A program made the translations under genes and the position numbers. The notes beneath the pieces are model-generated. The model saw only the letters and a list, made by a program, of their open reading frames with translations, had not been told where the DNA came from and did not search any database. Below are positions 15,848 through 24,997 of a stretch of DNA of 61,450 nt, piece by piece. Positions within the stretch are counted from its first letter, which is position 1, and every line of letters starts with the position of its first letter. The DNA is from Sulfitobacter sp. F26204 (lineage in GTDB: Bacteria; Pseudomonadota; Alphaproteobacteria; Rhodobacterales; Rhodobacteraceae): contig NZ_JAPMLQ010000012.1 of assembly GCF_026410305.1 (NCBI RefSeq), forward strand, positions 1 to 61,450. The letters run 5' to 3'.

Positions 15848-16852
15848 TTATGATGGATCTGCGGCAACACGGACCATACGCTTGCCCTTGTTGTCGCCGG
15901 CCAGCAGCCCGATCAGGGCTTTCGGCGCATTTTCGAGGCCGTCAACGATGTCTTCGAAGACTTTGATCTGGCCGGTGCCAACCCAATGTTGCAGGGCGCG
16001 GATGCATTTGGCGTCGTTATGGGCAAAATCCATGACAATGAATCCTTCCATCTTGAGGCGTTTCACCACAATCACACCAGGAAGATTGCGGGGTCCGGTG
16101 GGTGTGTCGGTGTCATATTGGCTGATCGCACCGCAACAAACGACACGGCCCTTGTCGTTCATTAGGGTCAATGAGGCTTCGAGGATCTTGCCACCGACAT
16201 TGTCGAAATAGACATCGACACCATCGGGGCATGCACTGGCAAGGGCTTTGGACAACCCGGCTTCGCGGTAATCGACGCAAGCATCAAAGCCCAGTTCGTC
16301 AACCACCCAGCTGCATTTTTCCGGTCCACCGGCAATGCCGACAACCCGACAGCCGAGCGCCCTGGCAATCTGCCCCACATAGCCGCCGACAGATCCGGCC
16401 GCCGCGGAAACCAGAACGGTTTCTCCGGCAATTGGACGTCCGATCGACATCAGTCCGTGATAGGCGGTTTTCCCGGCGATGCCGTAAACGGACATCAGGT
16501 GAGAAATTGTTTCTACCTTGGGCAGTTTCTGCACATGGTGGCCTTTGGCAATGACGTAATCGGACCATGTTGCCTCTGCGGCGACGATGTCCCCGACTGC
16601 GACTTTAGGGCTGTTGGAGTGCATGACCTCGCAGATGGCATAAGTCGGCATCGCATCGCCTGTCTGAACGGCTGCGCGATAGGTGGCCCCCTTCATCCAG
16701 GACCGGTTTGCGGCGTCAATTGACATCAGGATGACACGGAGCAGGACTTCGCCTTCTGCGGCGACCGGCAAATCAGTCTCTATCTGGGTGAAATGCGCGG
16801 TTGTCAGCTCTGCTGTGGGCAGTTCGGCAATCGTGATCTGGCGGTTTTGCAT
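15848..16852 (-). CDS. NADP-dependent MDR oxidoreductase (leukotriene B4 dehydrogenase-like)
   Basis: A 334-residue zinc-free medium-chain reductase. The cofactor site is SAAAGSVGGYVGQIA in the middle, followed by GIAGGPEKCSWVVDELG and DVYFDNVGGKILEAS, as in prostaglandin/leukotriene reductases and bacterial CurA-like enoyl reductases. It reduces an alpha,beta-unsaturated ketone or acyl compound with NADPH. The open frame extends further, but ATG 16852 with AGGACA upstream fits the family start. It is divergent from the histidine phosphatase gene across only 40 bp. Confidence 0.88.
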   Translation of the reverse strand: MQNRQITIAELPTAELTTAHFTQIETDLPVAAEGEVLLRVILMSIDAANRSWMKGATYRAAVQTGDAMPTYAICEVMHSNSPKVAVGDIVAAEATWSDYVIAKGHHVQKLPKVETISHLMSVYGIAGKTAYHGLMSIGRPIAGETVLVSAAAGSVGGYVGQIARALGCRVVGIAGGPEKCSWVVDELGFDACVDYREAGLSKALASACPDGVDVYFDNVGGKILEASLTLMNDKGRVVCCGAISQYDTDTPTGPRNLPGVIVVKRLKMEGFIVMDFAHNDAKCIRALQHWVGTGQIKVFEDIVDGLENAPKALIGLLAGDNKGKRMVRVAADPS

Positions 16853-16892
16853 GGGATATGTCCTATTGCGGAAAAACGTGAAGGGAAAAGCG

Positions 16893-17549
16893 ATGAAGGA
16901 AGCGAGACAGCATAGGTTCACGCCGCCTAAGGGAGCGGCGGATTTGTTGCTTATCCGGCATGGGGAGACCCAGGCAGCCGTGCGCGGCGAGAGCTTCCCT
17001 TTGGTTGACGGGCAGGGTGATCCGGTGCTGCATCGTGACGGAGAGGAGCAGGCCGTCGCCCTTGGCGAACGTTTGAAAACAGAGCCTATAAGGGCGATTT
17101 ACGTGACGAACATGCAGCGCACCCAGCAAACGGCAGCCCCCCTGGCGCGGCACCTGGGACTGGTGCCCCAGGTCGAACGAGACCTGCGCGAGGTGTTTTT
17201 GGGGGATTGGGACGGTGGCGAATTCCGGTTTCGCGCCGCATCGAACGATCCTGCGATTCTGCGCGCTCGGGCCAAACATGAATGGGGTGAGCTGCCCGGT
17301 GCAGAAACGACGGCGCAGTTGCATGCCCGTGTCCGCACCGGTCTGATGCGGATTGCTGCCGCGCACCCGGATGAAATGGTGGCGGTCGTCGTACATGGCG
17401 GCGTCGTCGGTGCGGCCCTTGCGATTGCTACGGGCGCGCGCGGTTTCGCCTTTAGTGGGGCGGCGAACGGCTCTATCTCGCGGCTGGTAGTGCAGGGCGA
17501 TCAGATGATTGTGCGTGGATTCAATGATGTGTCGCACCTTTCCGGTTAG
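16893..17549 (+). CDS. Histidine phosphatase family protein
   Basis: A 218-residue protein of the phosphoglycerate-mutase-like superfamily. The phospho-accepting motif is LLLIRHGET (RHG at residues 22-24) and the second catalytic histidine lies in VVVHGGVVGAAL in the C-terminal half. ATG 16893 follows GAAGGGA; the frame continues upstream but only inside the divergent gene. Substrates in this family include small phosphate esters. A second copy is found at 24998 beside the APH-type kinase. The stop overlaps that of the convergent quinone reductase gene by 4 bp. Confidence 0.88.
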   Translation: MKEARQHRFTPPKGAADLLLIRHGETQAAVRGESFPLVDGQGDPVLHRDGEEQAVALGERLKTEPIRAIYVTNMQRTQQTAAPLARHLGLVPQVERDLREVFLGDWDGGEFRFRAASNDPAILRARAKHEWGELPGAETTAQLHARVRTGLMRIAAAHPDEMVAVVVHGGVVGAALAIATGARGFAFSGAANGSISRLVVQGDQMIVRGFNDVSHLSG

Positions 17550-18544
17550 GACATTGTTACAACGACTTTACCCAGCACCTTGCGGTCTGAAAGCAATTGT
17601 AATGCATCGCCGGCTTTTTCCAGTGGATAGCGTGCAGAGATGCGTGGTTTGATCATGCCCGCTGCATAGAGTTTGAACAGGTCGCGAATGTTTTCAGCAT
17701 GTTTTCCCGGTTCGTGCATCGTATGTGCGCCCCAGAAAACGCCCACGATCTGGCACCCTTTGAGCAAAGTCAGATTAAGCGGAATTTTCGGGATGCCAGC
17801 GGGAAATCCTACCACAAGGTAGCGGCCGTTCCAGGCCATGGCGCGCAGTGCGGGCTCGGCATAGTCGCCGCCGACAGCATCATAGATCACATCGGCGCCA
17901 TCTTCGCCCGACAGTTCCTTGATCTGGGACGAAAATGCCTTTTGTGCAGCACGGTCGGACATGTCGCGTGCATAGATCAGGGTTTGATCGGCCCCGAGAT
18001 CGCGACAAAACTGGGCTTTTTCTTCCGAGGAAACAGCGGCAATCACCTTGGCACCTGCTGCCTTGCCCAGTTCGATAGCTGCCGCGCCTACGCCCCCCGC
18101 TGCGCCAAGGATCAGCAAGGTTTCCCCCTGTAACACTGTTGCGCGATCTTTCAACGCATGACAGGAGGTCCCGTAGGTCAGCATGAAACATGCCGCTTCG
18201 TCAAAAGGCATCTCATCCGGGATTTTGACAACTTTCATGCCGTCCAGAACCACATGGGTTGCAAAGCCACCAAATCCGGACATGCCCAACACCCGATCGC
18301 CGACCTTTAGCCCGTTGATATTTTCGCCCACGGCATCGACGATGCCTGCAATTTCGCCACCCGGCGCAAAAGGGCGTGGTGGTTTCATCTGGTACATATC
18401 GCGGATGATCAATGTATCGGGAAAATTAACGCCAGCGGCATGCACCTTTATTCGAACCTGGGTCTTGTCGGGTTCCGGCATGGGTCGTTCTTCAAGAACC
18501 AGAGTTTCCGGCCCACCAACTTCCTTGCTAAGCATCGCTTTCAT
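17546..18544 (-). CDS. NADPH:quinone oxidoreductase family protein (MDR)
   Basis: A 332-residue zinc-free MDR protein. Its N-terminal substrate domain has HAAGVNFPDTLIIRDMYQ and FAPGGEIAGIVDAVG, typical of quinone oxidoreductase/QorA2-like proteins. The cofactor-binding site is ILGAAGGVGAAAIELGKAAG. It probably reduces quinones or enones with NADPH. ATG 18544 follows GGGAGAG. It reads divergently from the acyl-CoA dehydrogenase operon, sharing a 136-bp regulatory gap with a palindrome at 18619-18635, so the same regulator may control both. Confidence 0.9.
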   Translation of the reverse strand: MKAMLSKEVGGPETLVLEERPMPEPDKTQVRIKVHAAGVNFPDTLIIRDMYQMKPPRPFAPGGEIAGIVDAVGENINGLKVGDRVLGMSGFGGFATHVVLDGMKVVKIPDEMPFDEAACFMLTYGTSCHALKDRATVLQGETLLILGAAGGVGAAAIELGKAAGAKVIAAVSSEEKAQFCRDLGADQTLIYARDMSDRAAQKAFSSQIKELSGEDGADVIYDAVGGDYAEPALRAMAWNGRYLVVGFPAGIPKIPLNLTLLKGCQIVGVFWGAHTMHEPGKHAENIRDLFKLYAAGMIKPRISARYPLEKAGDALQLLSDRKVLGKVVVTMS

Positions 18545-18594
18545 TTGATCTCTCCCGTTTTGTTGTGTTCAAGGGTGGGACGTGGCGTCGTGAC

Positions 18595-18635
18595 TTGTCA
18601 ATCGCAATTCGGTCCGCCATTCTGCACAGCGGAAT
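18595..18635 (+). promoter_or_regulatory. Candidate promoter overlapped by an IclR-type palindrome (18619-18635)
   Basis: ATTCTGC-ACA-GCGGAAT at 18619-18635 is a 17-bp palindrome with one mismatch (ideal arm ATTCCGC). A TTGTCA at 18595-18600 with CATTCT 17 bases later places the palindrome on the -10 region of the plus-strand operon. A sister site is at 27500-27516. The likely binding protein is the IclR regulator encoded at 26696, last gene of this operon. Confidence 0.5.
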
Positions 18636-18680
18636 TGATGTCCGCAAATTGACGTGACGTCCCATGGGAGGAATTTGAAG

Positions 18681-19847
18681 ATGACCGTAAACACCCCGGA
18701 AGAATTCCGTGCCGAATTGCGCGACTGGCTTGAGATGAACTGTCCGGGTGAAATGCGTGACGGTGGGTTGGGCGAAGACAGCATTTGTTGGGGCGGTAAG
18801 GATTGGGTGTTTACCAGCAACGCGCAAAAGGTCTGGTTGGAGCGATGCGCGGCCAAAGGATACACTGTGCCAACCTGGCCGGTGGAATATGGTGGTGCCG
18901 GATTGGATCGCACCCGGGAAAAAGTGTTCCACGAAGAAATGAGCGCCATCAATGCACGTTCGCCTTTGCAGTCCTTTGGCATTTGGATGTTAGGCCCGGC
19001 ATTGTTGCACTTTGGATCGCATGAGCAAAAACTGCATTATCTGCCGCCGATTGCCCGGGGCGAGGTGCGCTGGTGTCAGGGCTATTCGGAGCCCGGGGCG
19101 GGTTCGGACCTTGCGAATGTGCAGACCAGGGGTGAGGACAAGGGCGATCATTGGTTGGTCAACGGGCAAAAGATCTGGACCTCTTATGCAGACAAGGCCG
19201 ATTGGATTTTTGCACTGGTCAGGACCGACAGGAATGCCCCCAAGCACAAGGGGATTTCGTTCCTGTTGTGCGACATGGATCAAACGGGCGTTGAAACACG
19301 ACCGATCAAGATGATTTCGGGCATTTCGCCGTTTTGCGAGACGTTCTTTACCGATGCGAAAATACCGAAACACCAGATTGTAGGCGAGGAAAACCGCGGT
19401 TGGGATGTTGCGAAATATTTATTGACCCACGAACGCGAGATGATTTCGGGCGGTGGTGCCGGACTGTCCGGTGGTGGTCGCGCGCTGGGGGCAGTTCTAT
19501 CTGATACGATGGAAACGCTGGACGCAACCACACGGGCAGATGCGATGCGGTGCGAAATCGATGCACTGGCGATCGGCCTGACTCTGGAACGCTACAAGGA
19601 CCAGTCCGAAGCAGGGCAGGGGGCCGGTGATGCATCCGCGATGTTGAAATACACGGGCACAGAGTTGAACAAGCAACGTCATGAGTTGATGATGTCTGCG
19701 GGGGGGTCAGACGCGTTGGAATGGGATGGACCTTTGGGCAATCGCGCCGGTGATTGGCTGCGCACCAAGGCGAATTCGATTGAGGGCGGCACATCCGAAG
19801 TGATGTTGTCGATCGTGTCACGACGGGTTCTGGGGTTGCCAGCATGA
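18681..19847 (+). CDS. Acyl-CoA dehydrogenase, catalytic partner of a pair
   Basis: A 388-residue acyl-CoA dehydrogenase. It shows the FAD/substrate segment YSEPGAGSDLANVQT near residue 140, the WTSYADKADW strand, and the C-terminal active-site loop SIEGGTSEVMLSIVSRR near residue 370, where the glutamate serves as base. A GGGAGG site precedes ATG 18681. The next gene, overlapping by 4 bp, encodes a second dehydrogenase lacking this loop. Such pairs form alpha2-beta2 enzymes, described for actinobacterial steroid catabolism, which act on bulky, branched or cyclic acyl-CoAs. The substrate is unknown. Confidence 0.9.
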   Translation: MTVNTPEEFRAELRDWLEMNCPGEMRDGGLGEDSICWGGKDWVFTSNAQKVWLERCAAKGYTVPTWPVEYGGAGLDRTREKVFHEEMSAINARSPLQSFGIWMLGPALLHFGSHEQKLHYLPPIARGEVRWCQGYSEPGAGSDLANVQTRGEDKGDHWLVNGQKIWTSYADKADWIFALVRTDRNAPKHKGISFLLCDMDQTGVETRPIKMISGISPFCETFFTDAKIPKHQIVGEENRGWDVAKYLLTHEREMISGGGAGLSGGGRALGAVLSDTMETLDATTRADAMRCEIDALAIGLTLERYKDQSEAGQGAGDASAMLKYTGTELNKQRHELMMSAGGSDALEWDGPLGNRAGDWLRTKANSIEGGTSEVMLSIVSRRVLGLPA

Positions 19848-20959
19848 AGAAATTGGTGATGACCGAAGAAGAGAAAATGCTGGCTGATATGGCGCGGGGG
19901 TTTCTGGACGGGGCGGCTCCTGTTTCAAGGTTCCGCGAAATGCGGGATGCCGGCCACACCTACGACAAGGCGCTGTGGCAGGAAATGGCTGATATGGGCT
20001 GGGCTGGTGTGCTGGTGCCTGAAGACGCTGGCGGATCCGATATGGGGTTCGCAGCGACCAATATTATCGCGCGTGAATTGGGCAAGACGTTGGCAGTGTC
20101 CCCGTTTCTGTCGACAGCAGTCATTGCTGCGACGGCGTTGCGTCAGGTTTCCGACAAGCGGGCGAAAGATGCTTTGTCACGTATCGCATTGGGTCAAGTG
20201 ACCTATGCTTTGGCGGTCGATGAGGGGGTCAAGTTTGACCCGGACGCAACGGCAATGGAGGCGCGGGCCGATGGCAATGGTTTTCGTCTGAATGGCAAGA
20301 AACAATTTGTTGTTGATGGCGCTTTGGCTGACCGGTTGTTGGTTCTTGCCCGAACTGAAAACGGGCTGACCGTGTTTGATATTCCTGCAGAACGTGCGGG
20401 GATCGAACGGGTTGCGTCAAACATGATCGATGCCCGTGACGCGGCGCGTATCACCTTTCAGAATGTCGAGGCCACTGGCGAGGATGTGCTGGGTGCTGTG
20501 GATCACGCAATGAAGGTGCTGAAACCTGCATTGCAGGCAGGGCAGGCGGCACTTGCCGCCGAGATGGCAGGGCTGACAAGCGGCGCTTTCGGCATGACGG
20601 TGGACTATCTGAAGGAACGCAAGCAGTTTGGAGTCGAGATCGGGCGCTTCCAGGCGTTGCAGCACCGCGCCGCCCATCTGTGGTGCGAGATCGAGGTGAC
20701 GGCCTCGGCTATCCTCAATGCTGGTCGGATGCTGGACCATGATCCGGAAAATGCAGAACTGGCAGTCTCTTTGGCCAAGGCGCGGGCAACTGATACTGCA
20801 AAGCTGGCCGTCATGGAGGGTGTGCAGATGCATGGCGGTATCGGCATGACCGACGCCTATGATATGGGATTTTATATGAAGCGTGCCCGTGTGGGTGCAG
20901 AATGGCTGGGGGATTATTCCTACCACGCTGAAAAGGTCGCTGCGGCGAGAGGATTCTAA
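19844..20959 (+). CDS. Acyl-CoA dehydrogenase, non-catalytic partner subunit
   Basis: A 371-residue acyl-CoA dehydrogenase-fold protein. The C-terminal half has YLKERKQFGVEIGRFQALQH and VQMHGGIGMTDAYDMGFYMK, normal for the family. The usual E-G-T active-site loop after this is absent, the chain ending instead in KRARVGAEWLGDYSYHAEK. The N-terminal part is also divergent (no TEP-type FAD loop). This matches the beta subunit of heteromeric dehydrogenases. Its ATG overlaps the stop of the catalytic subunit gene, which supports complex formation. Confidence 0.88.
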   Translation: MKKLVMTEEEKMLADMARGFLDGAAPVSRFREMRDAGHTYDKALWQEMADMGWAGVLVPEDAGGSDMGFAATNIIARELGKTLAVSPFLSTAVIAATALRQVSDKRAKDALSRIALGQVTYALAVDEGVKFDPDATAMEARADGNGFRLNGKKQFVVDGALADRLLVLARTENGLTVFDIPAERAGIERVASNMIDARDAARITFQNVEATGEDVLGAVDHAMKVLKPALQAGQAALAAEMAGLTSGAFGMTVDYLKERKQFGVEIGRFQALQHRAAHLWCEIEVTASAILNAGRMLDHDPENAELAVSLAKARATDTAKLAVMEGVQMHGGIGMTDAYDMGFYMKRARVGAEWLGDYSYHAEKVAAARGF

Positions 20960-20960
20960 A

Positions 20961-21782
20961 ATGGATATTCAGACTTTGTTCGGTTTGGACGGCAAGGTGG
21001 CTTTGGTCACTGGTGGTGCAACAGGTATTGGGCGGATGGCCTGTGAGGCATTTGTGCGTGCGGGTGCAACGGTGTTGATGGCTTCGCGCAAGGGCGAGGC
21101 CTGCGAGGCGGGGGCCGCAGAATTGAATGCCCTCGGTGCCTCGGGCAAGGCAATCGGATTTGCCGGTGATGTCGGTTCAGAAGCCGGTGTTGACGCATTG
21201 GTTGCGGCAGTAAAGGAGCGGACAGAAAAGCTGGACATTCTGATGAACAACGCCGGTATCACCTGGGGTGCACCTTTGGGACAATTTCCCCATGCGGCAT
21301 GGGAAAAGGTAATGAATGTGAATGTGGCGGGGATGTTTGACCTGACTCAAAAATTGCTACCGATGCTGATCGCCGGTGGGTCGGTGGATGATCCGGCACG
21401 TGTGGTTAACGTCGGCTCTGTCATGGGGGAGCGCGAAATGGGTGATGGTGCCTACTCCTACTCCATGTCCAAGGCTGCGGTGCATCACATGACGCGCATT
21501 CTGGGCAAGGAACTGGCGGGTCAGGCCGTGACGGTCAATGCTCTGGCGCCGGGGCCGTTTGTGTCGAAGATGACAGCATTTGCCACCCATGATGCAGAGA
21601 TGCGCAACAAGGTTGGCGCGGATGTGCCGCTTAAACGTGTGGGGCGCGACGAGGATATTGCAGGCTGCATTCTGTTCCTTTGCGGGCGCGGCGGTGCCTA
21701 TGTCACGGGGTCCGTGGTACCTGTGTCCGGTGGCATCAATGTCATGTCGGGACCTAACATTTTTGAACAGGCGCTGCACTGA
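20961..21782 (+). CDS. SDR family oxidoreductase
   Basis: A 273-residue classical short-chain dehydrogenase: TGGATGIG at residues 17-24, MNNAGI, and a YSYSMSKAAVHHM segment supplying the Tyr-x3-Lys pair, followed by NALAPGPFVSKM. It would oxidise a hydroxyacyl-CoA or cyclic alcohol, or reduce the ketone, with NAD(P). ATG 20961 is 1 base after the dehydrogenase stop with GAGAGGA upstream; a longer frame lies inside that gene and was rejected. Its stop overlaps the next ATG (TGATG). Confidence 0.88.
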   Translation: MDIQTLFGLDGKVALVTGGATGIGRMACEAFVRAGATVLMASRKGEACEAGAAELNALGASGKAIGFAGDVGSEAGVDALVAAVKERTEKLDILMNNAGITWGAPLGQFPHAAWEKVMNVNVAGMFDLTQKLLPMLIAGGSVDDPARVVNVGSVMGEREMGDGAYSYSMSKAAVHHMTRILGKELAGQAVTVNALAPGPFVSKMTAFATHDAEMRNKVGADVPLKRVGRDEDIAGCILFLCGRGGAYVTGSVVPVSGGINVMSGPNIFEQALH

Positions 21783-22711
21783 TGGCTACTATATCATTTG
21801 AAGATCGGGTGGCGATTGTCACCGGTGCGGGTACAGGTCTGGGTCGGGCGCATGCCTTGGGCCTTGCGGCGCGTGGTGCAAAAATCGTGGTGAACGACCT
21901 TGGGGTGTCCCGTGATGGCACCGGATCGTCTTCCGCAGCCGCCGAAGCAGTTGTCGCCGAGATCAAGGCGATGGATGGTGACGCGATCGCCCACGGTTGT
22001 GATGTGTCTGACGAGGCCGGTGTGAAAGATATGGTGGCTCAGGCGATGCGCGCCTGGGGCCGTGTTGATATTGCCGTGAACAACGCCGGCATTCTGCGCG
22101 ACAAGACATTTGCCAAGATGGAGATGTCCGATTTTCGCAAAGTTGTCGATGTGCATCTCATTGGATCCGCCAATGTGGCGCATGCCTGTTGGCCGATCAT
22201 GCGGGAACAGAAATACGGCAGGATCGTCTTTACCACTTCGGGATCGGGGCTTTACGGGAATTTCGGCCAGTCCAACTATGGTGCGGCAAAAGCCGCGATG
22301 ATGGGATTGATGAACGTGCTTCATCTGGAAGGCGCACGGGACAATATTCGCGTCAATATGCTGGCCCCCACGGCGGCAACACGGATGACCGAAGAGTTGT
22401 TGCCACCCGAAGCAGCGGCGCTGTTGTCACCGGAAACCATCACGCCGGGTTTGTTGTATCTGGTAAGTGAAGACGCGCCGAGCAGGTTCATCATGGGCGC
22501 AGGCGCGGGCAGCTTTGCCCAGACGCGGGTTTATGAAACTCAAGGCATTACACTCCTGGATGATGCCAATACACCTGAAGAGATTGCCGCACGATTCAAA
22601 GAAATAAACGATCCTGACGGTCAGGAAAATCTGCAGGATGCGTTTAGCCAGACCAAAAAGTACGCCCTCAATGCAGCCAGGGCACGTGGCCTGAAGCTGG
22701 ATTGGCAATGA
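21782..22711 (+). CDS. SDR family dehydrogenase of the 17beta-HSD4/MFE-2 type
   Basis: A 309-residue SDR whose N-terminus VAIVTGAGTGLGRAHALGLA and the following KIVVNDLGVSRDGTGSS are the hallmark of the (3R)-hydroxyacyl-CoA dehydrogenase domain of multifunctional enzyme type 2. The catalytic region is TSGSGLYGNFGQSNYGAAKA. A C-terminal tail of about 60 residues extends past the usual SDR core. It probably oxidises a (3R)-hydroxyacyl-CoA made by the MaoC hydratase at 15365. It begins within the stop codon of the previous SDR gene and precedes the thiolase by 21 bp. Confidence 0.87.
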   Translation: MATISFEDRVAIVTGAGTGLGRAHALGLAARGAKIVVNDLGVSRDGTGSSSAAAEAVVAEIKAMDGDAIAHGCDVSDEAGVKDMVAQAMRAWGRVDIAVNNAGILRDKTFAKMEMSDFRKVVDVHLIGSANVAHACWPIMREQKYGRIVFTTSGSGLYGNFGQSNYGAAKAAMMGLMNVLHLEGARDNIRVNMLAPTAATRMTEELLPPEAAALLSPETITPGLLYLVSEDAPSRFIMGAGAGSFAQTRVYETQGITLLDDANTPEEIAARFKEINDPDGQENLQDAFSQTKKYALNAARARGLKLDWQ

Positions 22712-22732
22712 TGGATTTCAAGGAGAAAACCC

Positions 22733-23929
22733 ATGCGTGATGCAGTAATCGTTTCGACAGCGCGGACTCCGATTGGCAAAGCCTATCGCGGAGCATTCAA
22801 CAACACCACACCACAGGCGCTGGCAGCTCATGCCATCAAACATGCGGTCGAACGCGCAAAGGTTGATCCGGCATTGGTACAGGACGTGATCCTTGGTGCC
22901 GCTTTGCAGCAGGGCCATAGTGCAGGCAATATTGCGCGGCAGGCGGCGGTTCGGGCTGGTTTGCCGGTTTCCGTGGCGGGGATGTCTTTGGATCGCCAAT
23001 GCGCAAGCGGTATGATGGCAATCGCCACAGCGGCGAAACAAGTTGTCATGGACGGGATGGAAGTTGTTGTTGGTGGCGGTGTCGAATCTATCTCGATGGT
23101 ACAGACGCCTGAGATGCGTGTGAAAGCCGACAAATGGTTGACGGAACACAAGCCCGAAATCTACATGGCTATGCTGGAAACTGCCGAGACTGTGGCCGAG
23201 CGCTATAGCGTCAGCCGAGAGCGGCAGGACGAATATGCAGCGCGCTCACAGGAGTTGACCCACCAAGCGCAGCAAGCAGGCCGGTTCGATGACGAGATCG
23301 TGCCGCTGGCCAGCACGATGTTGATACAGGACCGTGAGACCAAGGAAATCTCACATCACGAGGTCACGCTGGAAAAGGACGAGGGCAACCGCCCTGGTAC
23401 CACGGCAGAGAGCCTTGCCGGACTGAAACCGGTACACAAGGACGGGATCCACATCAAAGAGGGTAAGTTCATCACCGCCGGAAATGCATCGCAGCTTTCG
23501 GACGGAGCGTCGGCCAGCGTTGTGATGGAGGCGAAAGCGGCTGAGAAGGCTGGGCTTGAACCGCTGGGCCGTTACATCGGTGTCATGGCAGCAGGATGCG
23601 AACCGGACGAAATGGGCATTGGCCCGATCTATGCGGTGCCACCGCTTTTGAAGGCGCATGGGTTGAAGATGGATGACATCGGGTTGTGGGAGCTTAACGA
23701 AGCTTTTGCGGTGCAGGTGATTCAGTCACGTGACGTGCTGGGTATTCCTGATGAGTTGCTCAACGTGAACGGCGGCGCGATTTCTATTGGGCACCCTTAT
23801 GGCATGTCCGGCGCACGCATGGTTGGTCATGCGCTGATCGAGGGCAAGCGGCGCGGTGCGAAATACGTTGTCTGTACCATGTGTGTCGGCGGTGGCATGG
23901 GTGCTGCGGGCCTGTTTGAGGTTTTGTAA
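22733..23929 (+). CDS. Thiolase (acetyl-CoA C-acyltransferase)
   Basis: A 398-residue thiolase with the complete catalytic set: C90 in [10 protein letters not shown]354 in [12 protein letters not shown] and C384 in [15 protein letters not shown]. The length and motifs match FadA/AtoB-type degradative enzymes. It performs the last thiolytic step of the beta-oxidation spiral encoded by this operon. An AAGGAGAAAA site precedes ATG 22733. A GC-rich hairpin follows the gene (23952-23971), perhaps lowering read-through to the downstream flavoprotein gene. Confidence 0.92.
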   Translation: MRDAVIVSTARTPIGKAYRGAFNNTTPQALAAHAIKHAVERAKVDPALVQDVILGAALQQGHSAGNIARQAAVRAGLPVSVAGMSLDRQCASGMMAIATAAKQVVMDGMEVVVGGGVESISMVQTPEMRVKADKWLTEHKPEIYMAMLETAETVAERYSVSRERQDEYAARSQELTHQAQQAGRFDDEIVPLASTMLIQDRETKEISHHEVTLEKDEGNRPGTTAESLAGLKPVHKDGIHIKEGKFITAGNASQLSDGASASVVMEAKAAEKAGLEPLGRYIGVMAAGCEPDEMGIGPIYAVPPLLKAHGLKMDDIGLWELNEAFAVQVIQSRDVLGIPDELLNVNGGAISIGHPYGMSGARMVGHALIEGKRRGAKYVVCTMCVGGGMGAAGLFEVL

Positions 23930-23951
23930 ACCTTGCAATTCGCGAACAAGA

Positions 23952-23971
23952 GGGGCGGGTTCAGCCGCCCC
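23952..23971 (+). terminator. Intra-operon hairpin (attenuator or RNA-stabilising stem)
   Basis: GGGGCGG (23952-23958), loop GTTCAG, CCGCCCC (23965-23971) form a 7-bp all-GC stem in the 75-bp gap after the thiolase gene. No U-run follows, so it is more likely a pausing or mRNA 3'-end element than a full terminator. Confidence 0.45.
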
Positions 23972-24004
23972 CTGACGGTTAACATGAATGTATCTGGAGG
24001 TGCT

Positions 24005-24997
24005 ATGGCCCGCGACGATTCACATCTTCCCAAGGCGCTGCAAGGTCTGCGCATTCCGTTGATTGCCTCCCCGTTGTTCATCATCTCAGTCCCCGAACTG
24101 GTGATCGCCCAATGCAAGGCAGGGATTGTCGGGTCTTTTCCTGCGCTGAACGCACGGGAAAGCGAGGGTGAACATCCGCTGCTCGACACCTGGTTGACCG
24201 AGATCAAGGAAGCGCTGGACCGTCATAATCAGGCAAACCCTGATCATCCGGCAGCCCCCTATGCGGTGAACCAGATTGTGCACCGTTCGAATGCACGACT
24301 GGAGAGAGATCTGGAAATATGCGTCAAACATGAGGTGCCAATCTGGATCACAAGCCTGGGCGCGCGGGTTGAAGTGAACGAGGCGGCACATTCCTGTGGC
24401 GGGATTGTGATGCATGACATCATCAACAATCGATTTGCCCGAAAAGCGATTGAAAAGGGCGCGGATGGTCTGGTTGCTGTTGCCGCCGGTGCGGGCGGGC
24501 ATGCAGGGCAGCAATCGCCCTTTGCTTTGGTGCGTGAAATTCGTGAATGGTTTGACGGTCCCATCGCCTTGTCCGGTGCGATTGCGACGGGTGCCTCTCT
24601 TTTGGGTGCGCGGGCAATCGGAGCGGATCTTGGCTATACCGGATCGCCGTTCATTGCGACGCATGAGGCAAACGCCGCGCAGGCCTATAAGGATATGATC
24701 GTTGAAAGCGGCGCAGAGGATATTGTTTATTCGTCTCTGTTTACCGGGGTTTGGGGAAACTACCTGAAAGGATCCGTTGAAAACGCGGGCATGGACCCGG
24801 ACAACCTGCCGCAAGCGGATGCATCGTCGATGAATTTCGGAAATGATCGGGAAAAGCCGAAAGCGTGGAAAACCATCTGGGGCTCGGGGCAGGGCATCGG
24901 TGCGGTCAAATCGGTTGAACCTGCCCATGTGATTGTGGACCGGATGGCGGATGAATATTTCGCGGCGGGCAAGAAATTGGCAGCGGAGTTTTCCTAG
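24005..24997 (+). CDS. Nitronate monooxygenase-like FMN flavoprotein
   Basis: A 330-residue TIM-barrel protein of the nitronate monooxygenase/2-nitropropane dioxygenase family. The FMN phosphate site reads VAAGAGGHAGQQSP and IALSGAIATGASLLGARAIGAD, and the N-terminus has PLIASPLFIISVPELVIAQC. Start ATG 24005 is behind GGAGG; an upstream in-frame ATG at 23984 lacks a site. Family members include true nitronate oxidases and enoyl-CoA-type reductases such as IpdC of mycobacterial steroid breakdown. Placement between thiolase and phosphatase genes favours an acyl-CoA-related role over nitronate detoxification. Confidence 0.85.
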   Translation: MARDDSHLPKALQGLRIPLIASPLFIISVPELVIAQCKAGIVGSFPALNARESEGEHPLLDTWLTEIKEALDRHNQANPDHPAAPYAVNQIVHRSNARLERDLEICVKHEVPIWITSLGARVEVNEAAHSCGGIVMHDIINNRFARKAIEKGADGLVAVAAGAGGHAGQQSPFALVREIREWFDGPIALSGAIATGASLLGARAIGADLGYTGSPFIATHEANAAQAYKDMIVESGAEDIVYSSLFTGVWGNYLKGSVENAGMDPDNLPQADASSMNFGNDREKPKAWKTIWGSGQGIGAVKSVEPAHVIVDRMADEYFAAGKKLAAEFS

